Notes: generated by a model not told the origin, from the letters alone. A DNA stretch of 64,000 nucleotides from Saccharopolyspora erythraea NRRL 2338 (GCF_000062885.1 NC_009142.1:1-64000); one strand, 5' to 3'; counted from the first letter of the stretch, positions 41,101 to 50,653 are shown. Translations and numbers: made by a program.

Positions 41101-42106
41101 CGTCGACCGGATCATGCGGCTGGACGGCACGCGCGGGCGGCTGGAACCGGGCGTGTCGATGGCCACCGAGTACGACTGCCCGCCGGAAGCCTGGTTCCAC
41201 CGCGAGGCCGCGGTCGAGGACATCCCGAACTGCGTCTACATGGAGACCTCCCTGCAGGCCGCCATCCTGCTCGGCTACTACCTCGGCGCGACGCTGGAGC
41301 ACCCGCACCAGGAGCTGAGCATCCGCAACCTGGACGGCAACGCCGAGCTGGTCAAGCGCGTCGACCTGCGCGGCAGGACTATCCGGCACGAGACCACGAT
41401 GCTCTCCAGCGGCACCGCGACCGGGGCGATCCTGCAGCGCTTCCGCTACGAGCTCTCCGCCGACGGCGAGGTGTTCTACCGCGGCGAGTCGCTGTTCGGC
41501 TACTTCACCGAGCAGGCGCTGGCCAACCAGGTCGGTCTCGACTCCGGCAGCCACGTCGCACCGTGGCTCGACCGGCAGACCGACATCGACCCCGCGCGGG
41601 TGCGCACCGTCCCGGTGCGCTCCGACGAGCGCTGGTTCACCCCGCGCGACGGGCTGCGGCTCTCCGGCGGGCACCTGCGGCTGGTCGACGAGGTCGACCT
41701 GGTCGAGGACGGCGGCGAGCACGGCAGGGGCTACCTGCGCGGCCGGCGCGAGATAGACCCGCACGAGTGGTACTTCGACTGCCACTTCCACCGCGACCCG
41801 GTGATGCCCGGCTCGCTCGGCGTCGAAGCCGTCATCCAGGCCCTGCACCTGTACGTACTGGAGACCGGGCTCGCCGGGCACCTGGGCGAGGCGACCTTCG
41901 CAACGCCGGTCGACGAGCGGATGGAGTGGAAGTACCGAGGCCAGATCCTGCGCACCGACGGCGAGATGACCTTCGACGCGCACATCACCGACGTCCGCGT
42001 CGACGACGACCGGGTGGTCGTGGTGGCCGACGCGAACGTGTGGAAACCCGGACTGCGCATCTACGAGCTCACCGGCGTCGCCGTGCAGGCCCGCCGCGTG
42101 AGCTGA
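35138..42106 (+). CDS. PUFA-type synthase subunit, KS-CLF-AT-DH-DH (PfaC-like)
   Basis: A 2322-residue subunit. KS is at about 5-450: Cys198 in AACSSTLYG, His332 in ECHATGTPLG, His369 in NVGHLLTAAG. A chain-length-factor-like domain follows (about 465-890) in which the active-site cysteine region reads FTISADRTAG, so Cys is absent. An acyltransferase (about 1005-1320) has Ser1110 in GYSLGES. After a linker come two FabA-like double-hotdog dehydratases (about 1530-2322) with catalytic His1817 in CHFPGDPVLAGS and His2216 in CHFHRDPVMPGS. This matches myxobacterial Pfa3 more than marine PfaC because the AT is built in. No acylglycerol-phosphate acyltransferase domain is visible. Confidence 0.92.
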   Translation: MSSGTPIAVVGMSCLLPGASTPEEFWASLREGADQRSHGGREVFGTDPSVPGGWGDDQHSITTTRGGFVGEVETDLEGLGLPAEELDGLGRVVRWPLHTARRALADAGLPESGEGLARTGLVLGNYSFPTEESTRFVLPMLRAQVSDGLRRAGLPLPDDASPRPDADPRSVWASGLPACVVHTALGLGGPHLALDAACSSTLYGIALARDYLLTGAADVMLAGAVCAPDPLLIQLSFSDLRALPSDDDVSQPFDARSSGIVTGQGAGAFVLKRLPDALADGDRVHAVVESIGLGNDGAGRHVLSPDAAGQLDAYRAAYADVDPATVDYVECHATGTPLGDSTELRSLSEFFDGRGSAPLLGSVKGNVGHLLTAAGLTSMLKVIMAMREGRIPATPGVGEALSPSGGEAAARRVVLEERAWPETAGRPRRAGVSAFGFGGTNAHLVLSSEPGPEPSRHAPSRRVPRMAVTGVGARLGPLETTAPLQRKVRRAESGLRERPAGRWYGADDIAEPPGELGESGYAEQLKVDLSTYRIPPFELNQANPQHLMMFEAADAALADAGFDQPEETSGAERRPARRVAVVVAMEMEPHTHTHRARFDIGAHVRAECARAGVELGGEVLKRLERSVRDAVHEPIGANEVLSYIGNIMSSRISASRNLVGPSFTISADRTAGARAVEIAGLLLLDESIEAVVVGGVDLACGPANVNARARLADERGEELPPLGDGAAAVVLTRAGQVGPEGQEYATVDSVSLRPDPGSAAREALRAAGSDASEVDYLELGSATSDGLATEVAELAGAYRADDLSCAVGGLAPLVGDTQAGCAVASLVKVALCLDGAELPATPAEPPLAGPELAESAFYRVDEPRPWLRRHRDGRRIAALSAVGSGTAAHLVLSSGQVATGDAVRTAHVAGPLVLALSADDAEGIAEQAARCAAELDSGGDALALCWEHAHGAQSARLTAVLVSDSGDGLREELRSAERDLPAAVADGEWSTPAGSFCTGRPLGPQGRVALVYPGAFTTYPGAGREMFRLFPELLADFEAECEHPAERFKHRELYPRAREPLDRRTLLRHEAELLDDIPVMLATGTNFAVLATRMLRDVLGVRPDGGFGYSLGESSMLFATGVWSAQARDDTALAASPLFRDELRGPKRQVRRSWDLAPETADSAVWSTHVLLADPETVRGHMRELDRVFLTHVNTPEEVVVAGDPGQCRALVERVGCQAAKAPANHVMHVPLVDPHLDALAALNDYPLGDPDPGLELLSAYDYEPVDFADRGRIAERIARTLRGPIDFARLARTAHERGFRYFVEVGPGSTCTRWIDDTLDGREHVAVSLDRRGAPAGASLARAVARLVSHGMRVDLTRLLGMPDSTAQAPTTHVVPCGGESVVERVREAAEPVLHAAVQAEDRDAGPADDEAITIEREPFVHLTTVTHAVPTQRGAPPARQHGQRSSPPEQRRAPGPVQAIAATVGRAHRSALRTQAALQECALRELERTEPDASGNGSAHGTEPPAADPGGPADPPSGGPTGGRPGVVWGESDLLEFAQGRISEVFGPSYAEIDSYPVRVRLPAPPYLFVSRVTDLDARPGQYEPSSLTTEYDVPDDPWYAVDGLVPCAVTIEAGQCDMLLISYLGIDFRNRGERVYRLLDSSLVFHGDLPRRGQTLRYEIGIDRFVSTGDRLLFFFDYRCYADGELILELLEASAGFFSREELDESLGIVETDADRRRREAMTPSDFKPLARTGRTSLTAADLRLLAQGRPGEVFGPSWDQSADGFNPSLRLPGDALRMIDEMPRIERQGGPRELGDLAAVKHLDPDGWYFECHFPGDPVLAGSLVAEGGVQILQVYAMYLGLHLVLPDAEFQSVPGLRTEVKVRGQITPQTPRIDYHVEITEITMLPRPTVIADITVYDGDKPIVAMRDFGVQVREKPGTPYRPGAGGVPEVRPRRNESGEAAFINELHLAHAAKGHLGTAMGPEFDVYDDRRAPHIPNGDFRFVDRIMRLDGTRGRLEPGVSMATEYDCPPEAWFHREAAVEDIPNCVYMETSLQAAILLGYYLGATLEHPHQELSIRNLDGNAELVKRVDLRGRTIRHETTMLSSGTATGAILQRFRYELSADGEVFYRGESLFGYFTEQALANQVGLDSGSHVAPWLDRQTDIDPARVRTVPVRSDERWFTPRDGLRLSGGHLRLVDEVDLVEDGGEHGRGYLRGRREIDPHEWYFDCHFHRDPVMPGSLGVEAVIQALHLYVLETGLAGHLGEATFATPVDERMEWKYRGQILRTDGEMTFDAHITDVRVDDDRVVVVADANVWKPGLRIYELTGVAVQARRVS

Positions 42107-42127
42107 CAGCCGAGAACGGAGGTGCCC

Positions 42128-43708
42128 ATGACCGCCACCACCGCACCCGACGCGGCCCCTGCACCGGTGCGCACCGACCCGGCCGGCGTCTACCAGGCGC
42201 TGCGCCGGCTCGACCGGCCCTGCTACGTCGTCGACACCGGCGCCGGGTACGGGGCGTCCAACGAGCTGCCCGCCGAGCAGGACCAGGTGCTCGCCGCCGT
42301 GGGCCCGCTGCCTCCGGAGCGGCTGGGCTCCACCGCGTTCGGCGACCGGCACGGCACCCGCTACGCCTACATGGCCGGCTCGATGGCAGGCGGCGTCGCT
42401 TCCGAGGACCTGGTCATCGCGATGGCGCGGGCGGGCCTGCTGGCGTCCTTCGGCTCGGCAGGGTTGCTGCCCGAACGCATCGAGAAGGCGCTGGTGCGCT
42501 TCGCGGAGGAGATCCCGGACCGCCCGTACGCGGTGAACCTCATCCACAGCCCCAGCGAGGAGGGCCTGGAACGCGGCGCCGTCGAGCTCTACCTGCGCCA
42601 CGGCGTGCGGTGCGTCGAGGCGTCGGCGTTCATGGACGTGACACCGCACCTGGTGCGCTACCGCGTCGCCGGGCTCGAACGCGGCGCCCAGGGCGCACCG
42701 CTGGCCCGCAACCGGCTGATCGCCAAGGTGTCGCGGCCCGAGGTGGCCGAGAAGTTCCTGCACCCGGCCCCGCCGTCCATGGTCGACGCGCTGGCCGCCG
42801 ACGGGCTGGTGACCGCGGAGCAGGCGGAGCTGGCCAGGCACGTGCCGCTGGCCGACGACGTCACCGCCGAGGCCGACTCCGGCGGCCACACCGACCGCAG
42901 GCCCATGCCCGCGCTGCTGCCGACGATCCTGCGCCAGCGCGACGAGGTGCGGCGGCGCCACCGCTACCGGGAACGGGTCGGGATCGGCGCGGCCGGCGGG
43001 ATCGGCACCCCCACCGCCGCGACCGCCGCGTTCGCGATGGGTGCCGACTACGTGGTCACCGGCTCGGTGAACCAGTCCTGCCTGGAGGCGGGCACCTCGC
43101 CCGCGGTGCGCGGGCTGCTGGCCGGCGCGGGGATCGCCGACTGCGAGATGGCCCCGGCGGCGGACATGTTCGAGCTCGGCGTGCAGCTCCAGGTGCTCAA
43201 GCGCGGCACGTTGTTCCCGATGCGGGCCAAGCAGCTCTACGAGCTGTACCGCGACCACGACGGCGTGGAGGCGCTGCCGGAGGTCGAGCGCGCGCGGTTG
43301 GAGAAGTCGGTGCTGCGGCGTCCGGTGGAGCAGGTGTGGGAGGAGGTCGTCGGCTACTTCCGCCGGCGCGACCCGGACCAGCTCGAACGGGCGGCCGCCG
43401 ACCCGAGGCGCCGGATGGCGTTGATATTCCGCTGGTACCTGGGCATGGCCTCGCGCTGGGCCAACACCGGGGAGGCCGGCCGGGAGCAGGACTACCAGAT
43501 CTGGTGCGGCCCGGCGATGGGCGCGTTCAACGAGTGGGTGCGCGGCAGCCACCTGGCGGAACCGGACAACCGAGCGGTCGCCGAGGTCGCCTGGCAACTG
43601 CTGCGCGGCGCCGCCTTCACCAGCCGGGTGCACCAGCTCCAGCTCTGCGGCGTGCGGTTGCCGGCGTCGTGCGCCGAATACCGTCCGGAGGCAGGTGACC
43701 AGCGGTGA
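42128..43708 (+). CDS. pfaD: PfaD-type enoyl reductase
   Basis: A 526-residue FMN-dependent enoyl reductase of the nitronate monooxygenase/FabK-like fold, the PUFA-synthase subunit that selectively saturates double bonds. Seen: AYMAGSMAGGVASEDLVIAM, the FMN-phosphate region RVGIGAAGGIGTPTAATAAF near 280-300, YVVTGSVNQSCLEAGTS and the conserved VEQVWEEVVGYF segment. ATG 42128 follows GGAGG by 5 bases; GTG 42122 is less likely. Its stop overlaps the GTG of the next gene. Confidence 0.93.
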   Translation: MTATTAPDAAPAPVRTDPAGVYQALRRLDRPCYVVDTGAGYGASNELPAEQDQVLAAVGPLPPERLGSTAFGDRHGTRYAYMAGSMAGGVASEDLVIAMARAGLLASFGSAGLLPERIEKALVRFAEEIPDRPYAVNLIHSPSEEGLERGAVELYLRHGVRCVEASAFMDVTPHLVRYRVAGLERGAQGAPLARNRLIAKVSRPEVAEKFLHPAPPSMVDALAADGLVTAEQAELARHVPLADDVTAEADSGGHTDRRPMPALLPTILRQRDEVRRRHRYRERVGIGAAGGIGTPTAATAAFAMGADYVVTGSVNQSCLEAGTSPAVRGLLAGAGIADCEMAPAADMFELGVQLQVLKRGTLFPMRAKQLYELYRDHDGVEALPEVERARLEKSVLRRPVEQVWEEVVGYFRRRDPDQLERAAADPRRRMALIFRWYLGMASRWANTGEAGREQDYQIWCGPAMGAFNEWVRGSHLAEPDNRAVAEVAWQLLRGAAFTSRVHQLQLCGVRLPASCAEYRPEAGDQR

Positions 43709-45474
43709 CGACGGTGAACGAGGTCGCGTGGCGGGGAGCCGCCGGGAACTGGACGGGGCCCTACGCCGCTGCCGCCGAGCTGGACGCGAAGCTCGGCGAT
43801 CCGGCCGATCCGGACAACCCCTGCGGGTTCGCCGCGATGCGCGGGCGCGACGAATGCGCCGCGTTCCCGGACGCGCTGGTCGAGTCCGCCGGGCCCGCGC
43901 TGCGGCTGTCCTACCTGCCTTCCCGCCACGGCGGTGAACTGTCCACCATGGACGAAACCCTGGCTCTGGTGCGCGTCGCCGCCCGGCGCGACATCACGGT
44001 CATGCCGGCCACGATGTTCAGCATCACCGCGGCCGGGTGCGTGCTGCTGGCCGGCTCCGAAGAGCAACGGCGGCGCGTGGTCGGCCTGCTGCGCGGCGGC
44101 GGAGCGGTCGGGTTCGCGCTGTCGGAGGCCGAGCACGGCAGCGACCTGCTGTCCAACACCTGCGCGCTGAGCCGCGACTCCGAAGGCGCGCCGCGGCTGG
44201 ACGGGCACAAGTGGCTGGTCGGGCTGGGCCGCCGGTGCGACGCGCTGCTGGTCGTGGCGCGCTCCGGCGGCCGCGGTCCCGCCGCCTTCTCCACCGTCCT
44301 GGTGGAAGGCGACGCGGTGCGCGAGGCCCGCACCGGCGAGCAGCAGCACCCGGCGGGCATGCGGGGCATCGACTTCGCCGGGTTCCGGTTCGAAGGCGCG
44401 CCCGTGCCGGAGGAGTCGGTGGTCGGCGAGACCGGACGCGGCATGGAGACCGCGATGACGGCCATGCAACTGGTGCGCACGACCAGCGCGGCGGCCAACC
44501 TCGCCGCGAGCGACACCGCGCTGCGGCTGGCGCTGGACTTCGCCACCGAGCACGTGGTGGCGGGCAGCGCCCTGATCGACCAGGAGCACGCCCGCCGCGA
44601 GCTGGGCACCGCGGCGGCGGCCGTCGTCGCCTGCGACGCGCTGGCGCTGGCGTGCACCCGCGCCCTGCACACCGCGCCCGCCGCGGCCAGCCTGCACTCC
44701 AGCGTGGTCAAGAAGGTCCTCACCGAGCTCTCGGCGGAGGTCTTCGCCCGCTGCGCGGACGTGCTCGGCACCCGCAGCCAGCTGCCCGGCGCGTTCGAGA
44801 CCGCGCGACGCGACAACGAGGTGGTCCGCTACGTCGACACCGGGCCGGTGGCCAACATCCGGCAGGTCGCCGCGCAGGCGGCGCGGGTGCTCGCCGCCGA
44901 CGGCAGCGACCCGGACGACGCGCTCGCCGCCACCTTCGCGCTCGACGCGCCGCTTCCCGAGTTCCGGCTCGACCGGCTGGTGCTCTCCTGCCGCCGCGAC
45001 CCCTTCGTCTCCGCGTTGCCCGCGGTGGTGGGGCGTGCCGACCGCGCCCTGCTGACCTCCGGGAACGGCGACGCGGCGGCACTCGTGCGCCAGGTGGCCC
45101 ACGAACTCGCGGAGATGGGAGAGGAAACGGGCCCGGCCCGCGACGCCGAGGACCGCTTCGAGCACGCGGAACGCTTCTGCTACCTGCACGCGGCCGCCTG
45201 CTGCGTGCACCTGTGGTGGTTCAGCAGGCACCTGCCGTTGTTCGGAGGAGCACCGGAGTCGCCGGACTGGCTGGCCGCCGCCCTGCGGCTGCTGCTCGAC
45301 CGGGCCCGGGGAGTCACCACCCGGCTCCCAGCAGGGCTGACCGAGCCGCTTGCCCGGCACGTGAGGGCGCTGCACGGCTCGGGGCGGCTGGTGTCGGCGG
45401 TCGCGCTCCCGCTCGCCGAGTCCGGCCGCGCGCACGCGGGCACCGAGGACGACCGAGGGAGGCACGATGGCTGA
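43705..45474 (+). CDS. Second acyl-CoA dehydrogenase-like flavoprotein
   Basis: A 589-residue paralogue of the protein at 20297-22072. The flavoprotein core (1-400) has GFALSEAEHGSDLLSNTC and MRGIDFAGFRFEGAPVPEES, plus a C-terminal helical extension of about 180 residues. The catalytic-Glu segment reads YVDTGPVANIRQVAAQ, again lacking the normal EGT. It overlaps PfaD by 4 bp and the carboxylase gene by 8 bp, so it is an integral operon member. It may oxidise an ACP-bound chain to add a double bond, or act as a non-catalytic partner of the other paralogue. Confidence 0.87.
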   Translation: MTTVNEVAWRGAAGNWTGPYAAAAELDAKLGDPADPDNPCGFAAMRGRDECAAFPDALVESAGPALRLSYLPSRHGGELSTMDETLALVRVAARRDITVMPATMFSITAAGCVLLAGSEEQRRRVVGLLRGGGAVGFALSEAEHGSDLLSNTCALSRDSEGAPRLDGHKWLVGLGRRCDALLVVARSGGRGPAAFSTVLVEGDAVREARTGEQQHPAGMRGIDFAGFRFEGAPVPEESVVGETGRGMETAMTAMQLVRTTSAAANLAASDTALRLALDFATEHVVAGSALIDQEHARRELGTAAAAVVACDALALACTRALHTAPAAASLHSSVVKKVLTELSAEVFARCADVLGTRSQLPGAFETARRDNEVVRYVDTGPVANIRQVAAQAARVLAADGSDPDDALAATFALDAPLPEFRLDRLVLSCRRDPFVSALPAVVGRADRALLTSGNGDAAALVRQVAHELAEMGEETGPARDAEDRFEHAERFCYLHAAACCVHLWWFSRHLPLFGGAPESPDWLAAALRLLLDRARGVTTRLPAGLTEPLARHVRALHGSGRLVSAVALPLAESGRAHAGTEDDRGRHDG

Positions 45475-47173
45475 GCCGGCTCGCACGCTCGCCCAGGACC
45501 CCAGACTGGCCGACGCGGACCAGGTGCGGTGGACGCGGTGCCCGAACTGCCGGTCGCTGGTGTACCTGCGCCGGCTGCGCCGCAACGGGCACGTCTGCCC
45601 GGACTGCGCGCACCACATGCGCATGGGGGTGCACGACCGGATCGAGTCCCTGCTGGACGCCGGCTCCTTCGAGCGCTTCGGCGCGGACGTGGCGCCGGTG
45701 GACGTGCTGGGCTTCACCGACTCCCGCCCCTACACCGAACGGCTGGCGCAGGCCCAGCGCCGCAGCGGCTCGAACGAGGCCGTGCTGTGCGGCACCGGGA
45801 CGATCGACGGCGCGCCGCTGGTCGTGGCCGCGCTGGACTTCGGCTTCCTCGGCGGCAGCGTCGGCGGCGTCACCGGTGAGCTGGTCGCCCGCGCGGCGCG
45901 CACGGCGCTGGACCGGCGGACACCGCTGGTGCTGGTCTGCGCCTCGGGCGGCGCCCGGATGCAGGAGGGCACCATCTCGCTGATGCAGATGGCCAAGACC
46001 AGCCAGGAGGTCGCGCGGCTGCACGAAGCGGGTGTCCTGGTCGTCAGCATCGGCACCGATCCGACCTACGGCGGCGTCACCGCGTCGTTCGGCATGCTCG
46101 GCGACGTCGTGGTGGCCGAGCCCGGCGCGCGCATCGGCTTCGCGGGCCCGCAGGTGATCCGCCAGACCATCAGGCAGGAGTTGCCCGCCGGTTTCCAGAC
46201 CGCGGAGTACCTGCGCGACGCGGGCATGGTCGACCTCGTCGTGCCGCGCCACGAGCTGCGCGCCCACCTGGCCCGGTTGCTGCGGGTGCACTCGGGCGGG
46301 ACCGCCGCTCCGGCGGCGGAGCGCGGGTACCGCACGCGGCCGCGCCCGGCCGCGGACCGGGACGCCTCGGAGGTCCTCCACGCCGCTCGCGACATCGGAC
46401 GACCGAGCACATCGGACTACTGCGCCCGGATCTTCGAGGACTTCGTGGAGCTGCACGGCGACCGGGTGTCCGGTGACGACCCCGCCGTCGTCGCGGGCAT
46501 CGGCACGCTCGGGGGCCGGCCGGTGGTGGTCGTCGGCCACCAGAAGGGCCACGAGACGGCGGAGTTGGTGCAGCGCAACTTCGGAATGCCGCAGCCGGCC
46601 GGCTACCACAAGGCGCGGCGGATGATGGACTACGCCGAGCGCTTCGGCTTCCCGCTGGTCACCTTCGTAGACACCCCCGGCGCCCATCCCGGGGTGGACG
46701 CCGAGCAGCGCGGTCAGGGCACCGCCATCGCCGAGTGCATCAGCCGGATGGCGCGGCTGAAGGTGCCCGCGGTCTCCGTCGTCACCGGCGAGGGCGGAAG
46801 CGGTGGCGCGCTCGCGCTGGGCGTCGGCAACCGGGTCCTGGTCCTGGAGAACGCCTACTACTCGGTGATCAGCCCGGAGGGCTGCTCGACGATCCTGTGG
46901 GGAACCGCCGAACGCACCTCGCAGGCCGCCGAACAGCTCCGGATCACCGCCGAGGACCTCCTGCGGCTCGGCGTCGTGGACGGCGTGGTCGACGAACCCG
47001 CCGGGGGAGCGCAGCAGGACCACGCCGCCATGGCGTCCCGGCTCGCCGCCGCCCTGCGCGCCAGCATCGGCGAACTGTCCGAATTGGACGGGGACGCGCT
47101 GCTCGACCAGCGGCGGCGGCGCTTCGACCGGTTCGGAGACCCAGACCACAGCGACAGCGAGGTGCAACCATGA
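45467..47173 (+). CDS. accDA: Acetyl-CoA carboxylase carboxyltransferase, AccD-AccA fusion
   Basis: A 568-residue fusion of the beta and alpha carboxyltransferase subunits, which transfer CO2 from carboxybiotin to acetyl-CoA, giving malonyl-CoA. The AccD part (1-290) has the zinc site Cys25, Cys28, Cys44, Cys47 (CPNC...CPDC), GRGS-equivalent FLGGSVGGVTGEL and SGGARMQEGTISLMQM. The AccA part (300-568) has GHQKGHETAELVQRNFGMP, PGAHPGVDAEQRGQ and GEGGSGGALALGVGNRVLV. Actinomycetes usually rely on the biotin-fused acyl-CoA carboxylases, so a bacterial-type enzyme in the operon looks dedicated. Its ATGA overlap couples it to accB. Confidence 0.93.
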   Translation: MAEPARTLAQDPRLADADQVRWTRCPNCRSLVYLRRLRRNGHVCPDCAHHMRMGVHDRIESLLDAGSFERFGADVAPVDVLGFTDSRPYTERLAQAQRRSGSNEAVLCGTGTIDGAPLVVAALDFGFLGGSVGGVTGELVARAARTALDRRTPLVLVCASGGARMQEGTISLMQMAKTSQEVARLHEAGVLVVSIGTDPTYGGVTASFGMLGDVVVAEPGARIGFAGPQVIRQTIRQELPAGFQTAEYLRDAGMVDLVVPRHELRAHLARLLRVHSGGTAAPAAERGYRTRPRPAADRDASEVLHAARDIGRPSTSDYCARIFEDFVELHGDRVSGDDPAVVAGIGTLGGRPVVVVGHQKGHETAELVQRNFGMPQPAGYHKARRMMDYAERFGFPLVTFVDTPGAHPGVDAEQRGQGTAIAECISRMARLKVPAVSVVTGEGGSGGALALGVGNRVLVLENAYYSVISPEGCSTILWGTAERTSQAAEQLRITAEDLLRLGVVDGVVDEPAGGAQQDHAAMASRLAAALRASIGELSELDGDALLDQRRRRFDRFGDPDHSDSEVQP

Positions 47174-47676
47174 CCGCGCACATCACCGACGGAACCGGCG
47201 TCACCCGGATCGCGGGTGAGGCACCCGAACACGGCGACAGCCTCGCCACCCTTCGCGCCGAGGCGGAACGGCTGATGCGCGCGGCGGGCCGGCCGGTGCG
47301 CCGGGTGAGCCTGCGCGCCGGTGGCAACGCGATCGAGGTCGACTGGGAGACCGGCGACGAGCAGGGAGGTGCCGCGGCGGTCGGTACCGCTCAGCCGCCG
47401 GTCGAGGAGACCGCGGGGGAGGACCGCGCGATCCGCGTCGTCGCGCCGCTCGTCGGCACCTTCTACCACGCCCCGTCACCGGGCGAAGCGCCGTTCGTCG
47501 AGGTCGGTGACGTGGTGGAGGAGGGCCAGCAGCTCGGCATCGTCGAGGCGATGAAGCTGATGAACCCGGTCACGGCCGATCGGCCCGGGCGGGTCCGCGC
47601 AGTCCTGGCCCCCGACGGCGAACTGGTGGAGTTCGAGCAGGTCCTGGTGGAGCTCGACCCCGTCGAGGAGGTGTGA
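47170..47676 (+). CDS. accB: Biotin carboxyl carrier protein AccB
   Basis: A 168-residue BCCP. The N-terminal half (1-75) is a helical AccB region, then an acidic linker, then the biotinyl domain (about 85-168) starting RVVAPLVGTFYHAPSPGEAP with biotinylated Lys129 in VEAMKLMN. It overlaps accDA by 4 bp. Confidence 0.95.
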   Translation: MTAHITDGTGVTRIAGEAPEHGDSLATLRAEAERLMRAAGRPVRRVSLRAGGNAIEVDWETGDEQGGAAAVGTAQPPVEETAGEDRAIRVVAPLVGTFYHAPSPGEAPFVEVGDVVEEGQQLGIVEAMKLMNPVTADRPGRVRAVLAPDGELVEFEQVLVELDPVEEV

Positions 47677-47678
47677 CC

Positions 47679-49028
<1,350 letters not shown>

Positions 49029-49182
49029 CCCGGTCGGCGCGGCCCGGCTCTTTCTCGATCCCGAACGCGAACCAGTCATCGTGACCGATTTCCCGCGAAT
49101 CTTCCGGCACCACCATCGAAGGTGATCAAGGTTCGAACGCCAGCCACCTGCCCGCGAGGAGAGTTGCCGGAGGGAGAACACG

Positions 49183-49830
49183 ATGCCTGCGTTGGGGACT
49201 GCCGACCGGGAGACGACCGCGAACGCGGCGCCGGCCGCGGAGGCGGAGCCGACCGCCAGAGAGCCGCGGACCGAGCCGTCACCGCTGGTCGACCGGTGCC
49301 GGCGTGGCGACCGGCGCGCCTGGAACGAGCTCGTGCGCTGCTACAGCCCGGTCATCTGGACCGTGGCCCGCTCCTACGAACTGTCCCCGCCGGACTGCGA
49401 GGACGTCTGCCAGATGACCTGGCAGCGGCTCGTCGAGCACCTGCCGAGGCTGCACCGCGCCGACCGCATCCGGCCGTGGCTGGTCACCGTCGCCAAGCGG
49501 GAGGCCATCCGGAACCGGCGGGTGCGGATCCGCACCGTGCCCGTCGCCGATCCCACCGAGGTCGGGCCCGGACGCGCGGCGGCCGGTGCGACACCCGAGG
49601 AGGTCGCGGTCACCCACGACCGCGACCGCGAGGTGCTCGCGGCCTTCCGCCTGCTGCCGGAGAAGCACCAGGCGCTGCTGGGGATGCTCGTGTCGGATCC
49701 CGGTACCAGCTACGACGACGTCGCCCAGGCCCTGCGGATGCCGCGGGGCTCGGTCGGTCCGACGCGGATGCGCGTCCTGGCGAGGATGCGCGACATGCTC
49801 ACCGCCGAAGACGGTTCGGACCCGGGGTGA
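49183..49830 (+). CDS. ECF-like RNA polymerase sigma factor
   Basis: A 215-residue sigma-70 family protein with region 2 (RRAWNELVRCYSPVIWTVAR, EDVCQMTWQRLVEHL) and region 4 (SYDDVAQALRMPRGSVGPTR). The ATG at 49183 follows GGAGGGA. No anti-sigma gene is adjacent, although two small genes follow on the opposite strand. It may control the lipid locus upstream, but no matching promoter motif was identified. Confidence 0.9.
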   Translation: MPALGTADRETTANAAPAAEAEPTAREPRTEPSPLVDRCRRGDRRAWNELVRCYSPVIWTVARSYELSPPDCEDVCQMTWQRLVEHLPRLHRADRIRPWLVTVAKREAIRNRRVRIRTVPVADPTEVGPGRAAAGATPEEVAVTHDRDREVLAAFRLLPEKHQALLGMLVSDPGTSYDDVAQALRMPRGSVGPTRMRVLARMRDMLTAEDGSDPG

Positions 49831-49904
49831 ACCGCCGTCCGCGCTGAGCGGCTGCGCCGCGGAACCGGCCGGGGACTTCGCGGCAGATACCCGGCCGGCT
49901 TCCG

Positions 49905-50447
49905 TCAGCTCGCTTTGCGCCGGCGAGCCCGCAGGGAGGCGTAGTCGATCCCGTGCTCGTCCAGCAGGTCGGCCGCGACGCCGCAGGTGGTGACCAGACC
50001 CAGCAGCAGGTGGCGGTCGTCGAGCTGCCGGTCGCCCATGTCCACCGCCTCCCGCAGGCAGCGCCGCAGCACCTCCTTGGTGTCGGCGGCGACGGGGACG
50101 TGCCCGCGCGGCGCGAAGCGGCGGCGGCGCCCGCGCGGCACCATCGCTCCGGTGCCGTGGGCCCCCTCGACGCTGCCGACGACGTGGTCCACCTCGATGG
50201 CCAGCGCGCGCAGAGCCGAGGCGTCGGACTCGGAGAGCCCGGCGCGGCGACGGGCCGTCTCGTAGGCCGACGCGATGTCCTCGCGCCGCACGCCGTGCTC
50301 GGCCAGCAGGGCTCCGCACGGGGTCGCCAGCAGTGCCAGCGCCAGGTGCTCCGCGGTGACCTCGGCGGCTTCGGCCCGCTTGGCCTCCTCGACGGCCCGG
50401 ACGACGGTGTCGCGTGCGGTGCGCGTGAATCGCTCGAACATCGTCAT
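49905..50447 (-). CDS. Clp N-terminal-domain protein
   Basis: A 180-residue protein with two Clp N repeats (MFERFTRTARDTVVRAVEEA; VTAEHLALALLATPCGALLA; later DRQLDDRHLLLGLVTTCGVA) and no ATPase, so it is not a full Clp chaperone. Such stand-alone proteins may act as adaptors or peptide binders. The ATG at 50447 overlaps the stop of the HTH gene (ATGA); ATG 50441 has the better-spaced GGGAGG. It ends in a basic RARRRKAS tail. Confidence 0.88.
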   Translation of the reverse strand: MTMFERFTRTARDTVVRAVEEAKRAEAAEVTAEHLALALLATPCGALLAEHGVRREDIASAYETARRRAGLSESDASALRALAIEVDHVVGSVEGAHGTGAMVPRGRRRRFAPRGHVPVAADTKEVLRRCLREAVDMGDRQLDDRHLLLGLVTTCGVAADLLDEHGIDYASLRARRRKAS

Positions 50448-50653
50448 GCCCTCCCGTGCTTCTTGTGGACCGCCTGCCGGGAGACCCCCAGCTCGTTGGC
50501 GACCTCCTGCCACGACCAGCCCTGGTTGCGCGCGTTGCGGACCTGCACCGCCTCGAGCTGTTCGAGCAGCTTGCGCAGGGCGGCCACGGCGCGCAGGCCC
50601 GCGCGCGGGTCCCGGCCGCCCGCCGCCGAGGCCAGTTCCGTCGCTTCAGTCAT
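50444..50653 (-). CDS. Small HTH DNA-binding protein
   Basis: A 69-residue protein with a C-terminal helix-turn-helix (WSWQEVANELGVSRQAVHKK). It is the first gene of a two-gene operon with the Clp-N protein. Its ATG lies 7 bases from the -10 element, implying a leaderless mRNA. The twin operators overlapping its promoter make it a likely autoregulator. Confidence 0.85.
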   Translation of the reverse strand: MTEATELASAAGGRDPRAGLRAVAALRKLLEQLEAVQVRNARNQGWSWQEVANELGVSRQAVHKKHGRA

